Below are positions 57,286 through 64,000 of a stretch of 64,000 bases of DNA, in pieces. The stretch is from Paractinoplanes lichenicola (GTDB lineage: Bacteria > Actinomycetota > Actinomycetes > Mycobacteriales > Micromonosporaceae), in contig NZ_JAENHO010000009.1 in the NCBI RefSeq assembly GCF_016785085.1, positions 360,079-424,078 on the forward strand, read 5' to 3'. A program made the position numbers and the translations under genes. Within the stretch, counting starts at the first letter, position 1. The number at the start of each line of letters is the position of its first letter. The notes below the pieces were generated by a model that saw only the letters and a program-made list of their open reading frames with translations, did no database searches and was not told the DNA's origin.

Positions 57286-58824
57286 TCAGGGGCGGCCACC
57301 TTCGACGACCAGCCGGGGCCAGCCCGACAAGTCGGTCAGCATCTGGCGGTCGTGGGTGGCGATGACCACGGCGGCCGGGGCGGTGGCCAGGGCCGCGGTC
57401 AGGTCGTCGACCAGGCCGGCCGAGAGGTGGTTCGTCGGTTCGTCCAGGATGAGCACGTCGGGCTGTTCGGCCAGCATCGCCTCCAAATGCTGCCGCCGAT
57501 GCTGGCCGGGTGACATGCGTGCGGCGGTCGTGAACACCTCCTGGGCCAGGTAGCCGACCGTCGCCCCGGAGAGCCGCCGTACGGTGCCGGTGGTGGGCCG
57601 CAGTGCGCCCGCCAGCACGGCCAGGAGCGTGGACTTGCCGGCGCCGTTCGGCCCGGTCACCAGCAGCCGATCACCGCCGGCGAGCCGCAACGCGTACGCC
57701 TGATCACCGGACCGTGCCGGCAGCGGGTCACCTCCGTCGACCCGCGACGGGGCCGGGGCGGTCAGGCGGTCCGCCACGGTCACGTCGTGTGCGTCCAGCA
57801 GCGGCACGCCGGGGCGGGTGTTGCTCGGGGGCCAGCGCAACGGCCGAGGCGGCTTGGGCAAAGTGATCCGGTGGGCTGCCAAGGCCTCCTGCCGCCGCTT
57901 GACGGCCTGCACGATGCCGGGGGCCCGGCTCTGCCGCTTGTGCCGCCCGGTGCCCTTGTCGGGCCGCCAGCTCGTCGACAACCGGCCACGGGCCTCCTCG
58001 ACCGCGCCGGCCAGCCGCTGGTGTTCGGCCACCTGCAAGTCGTATTCCTGTTGCCACTGCTCGCGTTCGCGCCGCCGGGCGTCCTGCCAGCCGGTGTAGC
58101 CACCCGCGTAGAGGCGGGGGCGGCCGTTGGGGGTGGGGTCGAGATCGAGGAACTCGACGGCGACGTCACGCAGCAGAGCGCGGTCGTGGGTGACGACCAG
58201 GACGCCGCCAGGGTGTTGCCGCAGGCGCTCGGTCAGGAACGTGAGCCCGGCCGCGTCGAGGTGGTTGGTGGGCTCGTCCAGCAGCAGTATGTCGTGGTGC
58301 GCACCGAGCACACAGGCCAGCCGTACGCGATAACGCTGGCCGACCGACAGCGTGTCGAGGCGCCGTTCCCGGTCGGTGCACGCGTCGAGCGCTTCCAGGG
58401 CCACGTCGACGCGGCGTTCGGCATCCCATGCGTCCAGCCGGGTGGCGGTGTCAAGAGCTTGCTCGTACGCCTCCGGTTCGGACTCGATCGTGAGCAGTGC
58501 CGCGTCGAGGTCGTCGAGGGCGCGCAGCGACGGCCGGATGGCCGCGGCCACCAGCGTGCCCACGGTCTCGCCGTCGTCGGCGGCCAGCGCCTGCTCGGCC
58601 ACGCCGATCGTGCCCGCGCGGTGCACGGTGCCCTGATCGGGTTCGGTCAGCCCGGCCAGCACGTTGAGCAGGGTCGTTTTGCCGCTGCCGTTCTGCCCGA
58701 CGACCGCCAGGCGGGAGCGGGCCGACACGGTGACGTCGACGCCGTCGAGGACGACGCGATCGCCGCGCACCACGCGCACGGCCTCGGCCCGTACGTGGGA
58801 ATGGGTCTTGTCGAGAATGTTCAC
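57286..58824 (-). CDS. ABC-F ATPase, ribosome-protection antibiotic resistance type
   Basis: A 512-residue soluble protein with two ABC domains and no TM helix. Domain 1 has VGQNGSGKTTLLNVL (about 42-56), signature LSVGQRYR and LLLDEPTNHLD. The interdomain linker is the Lys/Arg-rich helix pair GYTGWQDARRREREQWQQEY to VKRRQEALAAHRITLPKPPR. Domain 2 has GPNGAGKSTLLAVL, a degenerate signature MSPGQHRR, and LILDEPTNHLS. Such proteins dislodge macrolides, lincosamides or streptogramins from the ribosome. GTG 58824 is the start. A leader peptide and WhiB7-like promoter lie upstream. Confidence 0.9.
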   Translation of the reverse strand: MNILDKTHSHVRAEAVRVVRGDRVVLDGVDVTVSARSRLAVVGQNGSGKTTLLNVLAGLTEPDQGTVHRAGTIGVAEQALAADDGETVGTLVAAAIRPSLRALDDLDAALLTIESEPEAYEQALDTATRLDAWDAERRVDVALEALDACTDRERRLDTLSVGQRYRVRLACVLGAHHDILLLDEPTNHLDAAGLTFLTERLRQHPGGVLVVTHDRALLRDVAVEFLDLDPTPNGRPRLYAGGYTGWQDARRREREQWQQEYDLQVAEHQRLAGAVEEARGRLSTSWRPDKGTGRHKRQSRAPGIVQAVKRRQEALAAHRITLPKPPRPLRWPPSNTRPGVPLLDAHDVTVADRLTAPAPSRVDGGDPLPARSGDQAYALRLAGGDRLLVTGPNGAGKSTLLAVLAGALRPTTGTVRRLSGATVGYLAQEVFTTAARMSPGQHRRQHLEAMLAEQPDVLILDEPTNHLSAGLVDDLTAALATAPAAVVIATHDRQMLTDLSGWPRLVVEGGRP

Positions 58825-58936
58825 GGATCTGCTCTCGGCTCGTCTGGTGAGCCGGGCAGCGCTGAGTCGCACCGCCCGGACGGAAACGCCAGGACGGCGG
58901 TGCAGAAGCCAGGGAAGAAGTGTGCTCCAGCCGCCG

Positions 58937-58981
58937 TCAGCGGCCGGAACGCAACCTCATCGAGGCGATACCGGTGAACAT
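58937..58981 (-). CDS. Leader peptide of the ABC-F gene (14 residues, MFTGIASMRLRSGR)
   Basis: An ATG frame of 14 codons ending in TGA, 112 nt upstream of the ABC-F start. Its ATG lies exactly where the promoter at 58988-59026 should start transcription, so it would be translated leaderless. A second in-frame ATG gives MRLRSGR. Arg-rich short leaders cause drug-dependent stalling in known macrolide resistance genes. Downstream, CACCGCC and GGCGGTG can pair, suggesting an attenuator. All this is inferred from layout. Confidence 0.5.
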   Translation of the reverse strand: MFTGIASMRLRSGR

Positions 58982-58987
58982 GCGGCA

Positions 58988-59026
58988 AGGCTAGCCGACA
59001 GGATCCGGTGCCGCCTCCGATTATTT
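58988..59026 (-). promoter_or_regulatory. WhiB7-type promoter of the ABC-F gene
   Basis: On the minus strand AAATAAT (59026-59020) is followed by 3 bp, a -35 region AGGCGG, 17 bp, and the -10 box TAGCCT (58993-58988). An AT-rich block 3 bp upstream of a poor -35 box is the known WhiB7 promoter layout in actinobacterial resistance genes. Confidence 0.55.
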
Positions 59027-59052
59027 GACGAGTGGAGCGGGACCGGTACGGT
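59025..59052 (+). promoter_or_regulatory. Divergent promoter of the membrane hydrolase gene
   Basis: TTGACG (59025-59030), 16 bp, TACGGT (59047-59052); the first transcribed base would fall at GTG 59060, so the mRNA is probably leaderless. Its -35 box touches the AT-rich block of the ABC-F promoter, so factors binding there may affect both genes. Confidence 0.5.
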
Positions 59053-59059
59053 CCGGTGC

Positions 59060-60508
59060 GTGCTCTTCGTCCGGCGGTGGTTGCCGCTCCTGCTCGCGGT
59101 GGTCGCGGTCGTCACCGGCGGCCTGCTGCTGAGCCGTTTCCCGGCCGCCGATCACGTGGTCGTCGACGGTGTGCCGCTGGACGTGATGCGGCCCGCCGGC
59201 TCCCCGCCCGGACCGGGAGTCGTGGTGGCGCACGGATACGCGGGCTCGGCCAAGCTGATGCGGCAGTTCGGCGACACGCTTGTGGCCCGCGGATACACGG
59301 TGGTGCTGCCCGATTTCGACGGCCACGGTGCGAACACCCGCACGCCGGTCGACCTGCAGCACGACCTCGACGTGGCGGTGACCCACCTGCGCTCGCTGCC
59401 GGGCGTCGACTCGTCGCGGATCGCGCTCGTCGGTCACTCGATGGGCGCGACCGCGGTGACGACGTACGCCGTCGCCCATCCCGACATCGCGGCGACCGTG
59501 GCCCTCTCGCTGCCCGGCTCCGGCATGGTGACGCCGACCCAACCGGCCCGCCTGCTGATGCTGGTCGGGCAGCTCGAGTTCCCGGGGTTCCACCAGACGG
59601 TCACGCGGGCCCTCGAGGGCGCGGGCAGCGACCGGCGATCCGCGACCGTCCCCGCCACCGAGCACATTTCCATCCTGTACGCATCCCGAGCCCACCGATT
59701 GACCGCGGACTGGATCGACGCGGCGTTCGGGCGTACGCCACCCACGACCGACCTGCCGTCCCCGCTGCGCCGGCTGGCTTCGGCGGGCGTGCTGATGCTG
59801 GGCCTGCTGGCCGGTTTCTCCTACGTCGTACGGCTGCTCTTAGGCAGGCCCGCTCGCGAGCCGGGCCGATCGTCGACCTACCTCGTGGCCGCCGCCCGTT
59901 TGCCGGGCCGGTTGCCGCCCTATCTCTTGGTCGCCGCCGTCTCGGCCGGTGCGGCCCTGATCGCCGTCCTCGTCGCGCCGCTGCTGCCGACGACCCGCCT
60001 CGAGCTCGGTGGCTACGCGGGCGGATTCGTCGCGCTGATGGGCCTCGCGATGCTGGCCTTCCTGCGCCGAGCCCGCTCCCCGCATGGCGGCGTTCGCCCG
60101 CTGCTGGCGGCGCTCCTGCTGATCCCGTACGCCGCGGCCGCGATCGCCGTCCCGCTGCAGCTCGGCTTCACCCACGCCGTCCCCGTCGGCCGCCGCTGGT
60201 GGCTGCTGCTCGTCGTGTGGCTGGGGTTCGCGCTGCTCGCGTACGCCTCCGACCTGTTGTCCGGCAGCGTCCGCGGCGACCTGATCGTGGCCGCGATCGC
60301 GGTGTGCGCCCTCACCGCGGCATCGGTCGTGGGTCTGGCGTCCGGCTTCCTGATCCTGGTCGTGCCGCTGCTGGCCGTGCTGACGGTAATTCAGGCCGGC
60401 CTGTCGGCGGTGCTGCGGGGGAGCGGCGCGCCGTCCTGGCTGCTCGCCCTGACCGGCTCGATCCTGGTCGCCTGGCCGATCGCCACCACGCTGCCGATCG
60501 CCCTCTGA
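59060..60508 (+). CDS. Alpha/beta hydrolase fused to a multi-helix membrane domain
   Basis: A 482-residue protein. One N-terminal TM helix (RRWLPLLLAVVAVVTGGLLL) leads to an extracytoplasmic hydrolase domain of about 230 residues: VVVAHGYAGSAKLMRQF, LPDFDGHGANTRTP, and the nucleophile elbow LVGHSMGATAV. ATEHISILYASRAHRLT probably carries the catalytic His. From about 250 on there are seven or eight TM helices. Substrate unknown; a lipid or drug ester at the membrane is possible. It is divergent from the ABC-F gene and shares its promoter region. Confidence 0.8.
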   Translation: MLFVRRWLPLLLAVVAVVTGGLLLSRFPAADHVVVDGVPLDVMRPAGSPPGPGVVVAHGYAGSAKLMRQFGDTLVARGYTVVLPDFDGHGANTRTPVDLQHDLDVAVTHLRSLPGVDSSRIALVGHSMGATAVTTYAVAHPDIAATVALSLPGSGMVTPTQPARLLMLVGQLEFPGFHQTVTRALEGAGSDRRSATVPATEHISILYASRAHRLTADWIDAAFGRTPPTTDLPSPLRRLASAGVLMLGLLAGFSYVVRLLLGRPAREPGRSSTYLVAAARLPGRLPPYLLVAAVSAGAALIAVLVAPLLPTTRLELGGYAGGFVALMGLAMLAFLRRARSPHGGVRPLLAALLLIPYAAAAIAVPLQLGFTHAVPVGRRWWLLLVVWLGFALLAYASDLLSGSVRGDLIVAAIAVCALTAASVVGLASGFLILVVPLLAVLTVIQAGLSAVLRGSGAPSWLLALTGSILVAWPIATTLPIAL

Positions 60509-60569
60509 CCCCGTCTCCGATATCGCGGTCAGCGCGCTCGTCACACCGCGCGCGTCGAGGGACGCCGGA

Positions 60570-61175
60570 TCAGGACGCCTCCAGCATCGTCCAATCCGCG
60601 CGGGTGGTGAAGCCGAGCCGCTCGAAGAAGGGCACGGTCTCGGGCCCGGCGTGCAGATAAGCCGTGTGCGCCCCGGCCAGCGCGCCTCGCCGCAGGATCG
60701 TCTCGGTCAGCACGCGGGCGTACCCCTGCCGCCGGAACGACGGGATCGTGCCGACGTTGGCGATCCCCAGATGCCCGTCGTTGAGGATGCCGACCCCGGC
60801 CGCGACCGGCGTCCCGCTGCGCGTCTCGGCCACGTACGCCCCGATCTGCGGGTTGGCCAGCACCTCGGCGGTGTAGACGGACGAGACGGTTGCGGGGGCC
60901 ACGCCGAACGAGCGCCCGGCGACGTCGGCGAACGTGTCGTACTCGTCGCTGGCCAGCCGTCGTACGAGCGCGAGGTCGGCCGGCACCGAACCGGTCGAGC
61001 TGCGGCCTTCCCTCTCGGCGACCATGAAGATCTGCTGCTCGGTGCAGCTGAGCCCGGTGGCGGTGGAACGGGCGCGCGGCCGGCTGCGCAGGTGGGAGCG
61101 GCGGCGTGACGAGGTGAGCATCGCGACGGCGGCCTGGAACGCGCGCGCCGAGGACTGGGTCGATTTGCGGTGCAT
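60570..61175 (-). CDS. GNAT-family N-acetyltransferase
   Basis: A 201-residue protein. A basic N-terminal region of about 40 residues (STQSSARAFQAAVAMLTSSR) precedes the fold. VYTAEVLANPQIGAYVAETR and the acetyl-CoA loop ANVGTIPSFRRQGYARVLTE (R/QxxGxA) are clear, then AYLHAGPETVPFFERLGFTT closes the domain. The substrate is unknown. ATG 61175 is preceded by GAAGG. Four ATCTCG half-sites lie upstream. Confidence 0.82.
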   Translation of the reverse strand: MHRKSTQSSARAFQAAVAMLTSSRRRSHLRSRPRARSTATGLSCTEQQIFMVAEREGRSSTGSVPADLALVRRLASDEYDTFADVAGRSFGVAPATVSSVYTAEVLANPQIGAYVAETRSGTPVAAGVGILNDGHLGIANVGTIPSFRRQGYARVLTETILRRGALAGAHTAYLHAGPETVPFFERLGFTTRADWTMLEAS

Positions 61176-61194
61176 GGGGGACCTTCAGGAGGAT

Positions 61195-61238
61195 CGAGAT
61201 CGTCTTACATCTCGGGAAGGTTATCTCGCGTCCGAGAT
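61195..61238. promoter_or_regulatory. Two dyads of ATCTCG half-sites
   Basis: CGAGAT-N8-ATCTCG (61195-61214) and ATCTCG-N4-CGAGAT (61223-61238) lie just upstream of the acetyltransferase start and about 70 bp upstream of the divergent SulP gene. They are probable operators; the regulator is not identified. Confidence 0.45.
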
Positions 61239-61310
61239 TTTGCACCCGTGTTGTCGTGACGATCGCCACGCCGGACCGGCGGCACTCTCCTCTAACGAGA
61301 GAGTAGGGTC

Positions 61311-62798
61311 ATGCGCGTGAACGGTACGAAATTGCGAAATCCCGACTGGCTGGCGTCCCCGCGCGTGCTCCGCACGGAGGTCCTGGCCGGCCTGGTCGTG
61401 GCGCTGGCGCTGATCCCCGAGGCGATCTCGTTCTCGATCCTGGCCGGCGTCGACCCCAAGATCGGCCTGTTCGCGTCGTTCACGATGGCCGTGACGATCG
61501 CCTTCACCGGCGGCCGGCCCGCGATGATCTCGGCCGCGACCGGTGCCATCGCCCTGGTCGTGGCGCCCCTCGCGCGTGATCACGGCCTCGGCTTCCTGGT
61601 CGCCGCGGTGATCCTGGGCGGTCTCCTCCAGGTGGTGCTGGCCGTCGCGGGCGTGGCCAAGCTGATGCGCTTCATCCCGCGCAGCGTCATGGTCGGCTTC
61701 GTCAACGCGCTCGCGATCCTCATCTTCACCGCGCAGCTGCCACACCTGATCGGCGTCCCCTGGCTGGTCTATCCGCTGGTCGCGGTCGCGCTGGCGATCA
61801 TCTGGTTCCTGCCCAAGGCCACCACCGCCGTGCCCGCGCCGCTCGTCGCGATCGTTCTGCTCACCGCGTTCACCGCGATCGTGCACGTCGCCGTGCCGAC
61901 GGTCGGTGACGAGGGCACGCTGCCCGACAGCCTGCCGGTGCTCGGCCTGCCCGACGTGCCGTTCACCTTCGACACTTTGAAGACCATCGCGCCGTACGCG
62001 GTGGGAATCGCCCTCGTCGGCCTGATGGAATCGCTGATGACCGCCAAGCTCGTCGACGACATCACCGATACCCGCTCCGACAAGACCCGCGAATCGTGGG
62101 GTCAGGGCGTGGCCAACATCGTCACCGGCTTCTTCGGCGGCATGGGCGGCTGCGCCATGATCGGCCAGACGATGATCAACGTGAAGGCGTCCGGCGCCCG
62201 CACCCGGCTGTCCACGTTCCTGGCCGGCGTGTTCCTGCTGATCCTGGTCGTGGCGCTGGGCGACGTGGTCGCCACGATCCCGATGGCCGCCCTGGTCGCC
62301 GTCATGGTGATCGTGTCGGTGAGCACGTTCGACTGGCACAGCATCGCCCCGGCCACCCTCAAGCGCATGCCCGCGGGCGAGATCATCGTGATGGTCGTGA
62401 CCGTGGCCGGCACGCTCGTCACGCACAACCTGGCCGTCGGCGTGGTGCTCGGCGTGCTCACCGCGATGGTCGTCTTCGCCCGCCGGGTCGCCCACTTCGC
62501 CGAGGTGACCAGCGTGCTCATGCCCGACGGCGAGACCCGCGTCTACACCGTGCACGGCGAGCTGTTCTTCGCGTCCAGCAACGACCTGGTCTACCAGTTC
62601 GACTACGCGAACGACCCCGCCCACGTGGTCATCGACATGAGCGCCGCGCACGTGTGGGACGCGTCCTCGGTGGCCGCCCTCGACGCGATCACCACCAAAT
62701 ACGAGGCCCGCGGCAAACGGGTCGAGATCACCAGCCTCAACGAGGCGAGCGCCCGCTTCCACGCCAACCTGGCCGGAAAGCTGGGCGCCGGCCACTAG
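61311..62798 (+). CDS. SulP-family anion transporter with STAS domain
   Basis: A 495-residue inner-membrane carrier for sulfate, bicarbonate or another anion. The N-terminal signature is LAGLVVALALIPEAISFSIL, followed by about eleven TM segments; FFGGMGGCAMIGQTMINVKA is the second conserved region. The cytosolic STAS domain covers about 400-490 (YTVHGELFFASSNDLVYQF, VVIDMSAAHVWDASSVAALD). It is followed by a MerR gene, a pairing seen in other actinobacteria. Its TAG stop coincides with the end of palindromic element copy B. Confidence 0.92.
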   Translation: MRVNGTKLRNPDWLASPRVLRTEVLAGLVVALALIPEAISFSILAGVDPKIGLFASFTMAVTIAFTGGRPAMISAATGAIALVVAPLARDHGLGFLVAAVILGGLLQVVLAVAGVAKLMRFIPRSVMVGFVNALAILIFTAQLPHLIGVPWLVYPLVAVALAIIWFLPKATTAVPAPLVAIVLLTAFTAIVHVAVPTVGDEGTLPDSLPVLGLPDVPFTFDTLKTIAPYAVGIALVGLMESLMTAKLVDDITDTRSDKTRESWGQGVANIVTGFFGGMGGCAMIGQTMINVKASGARTRLSTFLAGVFLLILVVALGDVVATIPMAALVAVMVIVSVSTFDWHSIAPATLKRMPAGEIIVMVVTVAGTLVTHNLAVGVVLGVLTAMVVFARRVAHFAEVTSVLMPDGETRVYTVHGELFFASSNDLVYQFDYANDPAHVVIDMSAAHVWDASSVAALDAITTKYEARGKRVEITSLNEASARFHANLAGKLGAGH

Positions 62799-62938
62799 GT
62801 CCGCTTCACAGCTGGGGCGGGGCTGCGGCCGGGCCCAGATCTCGCCTGGCGGCGTCCCGCGAAGCCCCTTCCACGGGTCACCGCCGGACAAAATTCGGAC
62901 CCGGCCCCGCTCCCGCCCCAGCTGTAAGACGGACCCTG
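62796..62938. repeat. Palindromic element, copy B (~143 bp)
   Basis: Arms GGTCCGCTTCACAGCTGGGG (62798-62817) and CCCCAGCTGTAAGACGGACC (62916-62935) pair at 17 of 20 positions. From CTGGGGCGGGG inward, about 50 bp match copy A (31735-31901) with two changes; the middle is about 23 bp shorter. Three adjacent base pairs differ from copy A on both arms, i.e. covary. It fills the SulP-MerR spacer. Confidence 0.88.
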
Positions 62939-62953
62939 GGGCAGAATGATCCG

Positions 62954-63343
62954 ATGACCGCGGGCCACATGCAGATCGGCGAGGCGGCCGAGCGGGTCGG
63001 CCTGAGCATCCGGACGATCCGCCACTACGAGGAGGCCGGCCTCGTGGTCCCGTCGGCCCGCAGCGACGGCGGCTTCCGCCTCTACACCGAGCCCGACCTC
63101 GACCGCCTGCGCGTCATCAAACGCATGAAACCACTGGGCTTCACCCTCGAGGAAATGCGCGACCTGCTGCAAACCCTCGACGCCCTGACCACCGCCACCG
63201 GCGCCGAACGAACCCGCCTGCAAGACCGCCTGGCCCTCTTCGACGCAGCCGCCCAAAACCGCGTCCAAACCCTCCGCGACCAACTCGACATGGCCGAAGG
63301 CTTCGCCCGCCAAATCCAAGACCACATCGCCCAACACCGCTAA
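62954..63343 (+). CDS. MerR-family transcriptional regulator
   Basis: A 129-residue regulator. The winged HTH is MQIGEAAERVGLSIRTIRHY, EEAGLVVPSARSDGGFRLYT (about 6-45), then DLDRLRVIKRMKPLGFTLEE and a long dimerisation coiled coil (about 80-125). There are no Cys residues, so it does not sense metals through thiols as MerR itself does. It follows the SulP gene after element copy B and may regulate that transporter. Confidence 0.88.
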   Translation: MTAGHMQIGEAAERVGLSIRTIRHYEEAGLVVPSARSDGGFRLYTEPDLDRLRVIKRMKPLGFTLEEMRDLLQTLDALTTATGAERTRLQDRLALFDAAAQNRVQTLRDQLDMAEGFARQIQDHIAQHR

Positions 63344-64000
63344 CCCACCCCACGCCGCATAGTCCCGCACCACCCCGTGCCGCGTCGTCCCGCGCCGCGT
63401 CGTCCCGCGCGGTGCTGTTTCGCGCAGTGCCATCCCGTGCCGTGCGCCCGCCCTGCGTTCTGCCGCCGCGCGTCACGCCGCCCTGCCCCGCGCCATGCCG
63501 CCCCGCCCTGCGCCACGCCGCTCCGCCCTGCCCTGCGCCACGCCGCCCTGCCCCGCGCCACCCCGCCCTGCCCCGCGCCACCCCGCCCTGCCCCGCGCCA
63601 CCTCGCCCCGCACCAGGCCGCGCGGTCCCGCGCCAGGCCGCGCCGTCTAGCGCCAGGCCGCGCCGTCTAGCGCCAGACCACGACGTCTAGCGCCAGACCA
63701 CGACGTCTAGCGCCAGACCTCGCCGTCCCGCGTCACGCCGCCACACGCCGCTACACTCCACCCCGCGCCAGACCGCGCCGTCCCGCGTCACGCCGCCACA
63801 CGCCGCCACACGCCGCCACACGCCGCTACACTCCGCCCCGCGCCAGGCCGCGCCGTCCCGCGCCAGGCCGCGTCACTCCGCGCCGCCCCACTCCGCGCCG
63901 CCCCACTCCGCGCCGCCCCACTCCGCGCCGCCCCACTCCGCGCCGCCCCACTCCGCGCCGCCCCACTCCGCGCCGCCCCACTCCGCGCCGCCCCACTCCG
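63344..64000. repeat. Nested GC-rich minisatellites running to the window end
   Basis: No gene. 63470-63610 is a degenerate CCGCCCTGCCCCGCGCCA array. 63611-63730 holds six 20-bp units (CGCCAGGCCGCGCCGTCTAG and variants), and 63775-63840 holds 10-bp CGCCACACGC-like units inside a larger repeat of about 80 bp. 63874-64000 is CACTCCGCGCCGCCC repeated about 8.5 times almost without change and cut by the edge. The + strand is strongly C-rich. Continuation is unknown. Confidence 0.9.

Noticed and set aside
57119..57513. ATG frame beginning MATPEDQRWIIRHIGQAL
   Set aside because: The first 35 residues look protein-like, but the frame continues antisense through the ABC-F gene, has no good ribosome site, and loses all pattern after that point.
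63377..63690. Open frames of about 90 codons in the terminal repeats
   Set aside because: They are Pro/Ala/Arg low-complexity translations of minisatellite DNA with no start context.

Overview
The window reads as chromosomal DNA of a very high-GC, antibiotic-producer-like actinobacterium, most likely a Micromonosporaceae member close to Actinoplanes. This rests on the many GTG starts, dense ATGA/GTGA gene overlaps, the frequent word cgtacg, and the family mix: ECF41 sigma factor, DUF3040, DUF3152, WXG100/YbaB secretion genes, ROK regulators, an AfsR-type fragment, an IdeR box, and many secreted Tat and polysaccharide-degrading enzymes. No rRNA, tRNA, CRISPR array, phage or insertion-sequence transposase was seen.

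Layout. 0-10 kb: a truncated PhoD phosphatase, a glycerol-kinase-like FGGY kinase, a SigJ-type sigma factor, a Cys-less isochorismatase homologue, a secreted PL9 pectate lyase, a TetR/SDR pair with tandem operators, and MscS and YccF membrane proteins. 10-20 kb: a mannan-utilisation locus (ROK repressor, HTH-less LacI-type sensor, lipoprotein and two permeases of a sugar ABC importer without an ATPase, beta-mannosidase, secreted GH26 mannanase). An AT-rich palindrome next to the importer promoter is the probable operator, and two unrelated tandem repeats lie in and after the mannosidase gene. 20-31 kb: a KstD-like dehydrogenase, TetR/aldo-keto reductase with a shared operator, a DrrAB-type exporter, a cyclase, a stand-alone AfsR-like tail, a PhoX-like protein, and MFS/kinase-like genes.

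31.7-41.2 kb: a cell-surface and envelope-sensing region with a TasA/CalY-like secreted protein divergent from a 13-repeat RCC1 propeller, then two OmpR/HK two-component systems interleaved with a secreted PepSY protein and a PepSY-propeller fusion. 41-47 kb: iron-controlled heme oxygenase, a WXG100/YbaB group, a flavin oxidase, and a DSD1-type PLP enzyme. 47-57 kb: acetyltransferase, prolyl aminopeptidase, a winged-helix/membrane pair with a double dyad operator, peptide deformylase, an NTF2-like/MarR pair, a two-gene APH-like unit, a disulfide-reductase-family flavoprotein, and a DUF3152 protease. 57-63.3 kb: an ABC-F ribosome-protection gene with a WhiB7-like promoter and a leaderless 14-residue leader peptide, a membrane hydrolase, and SulP plus MerR. 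63.3-64 kb is nested minisatellite DNA.

The least explained signals are two copies of a long palindromic element whose ends supply TAG stop codons and whose stem shows three covarying base pairs (31735-31901 and 62796-62938). Next come the ABC-F leader region, the in-frame 60-bp repeat inside the beta-mannosidase, and several strong operator-like palindromes. Functions were assigned by reading motifs only; no database search was possible.
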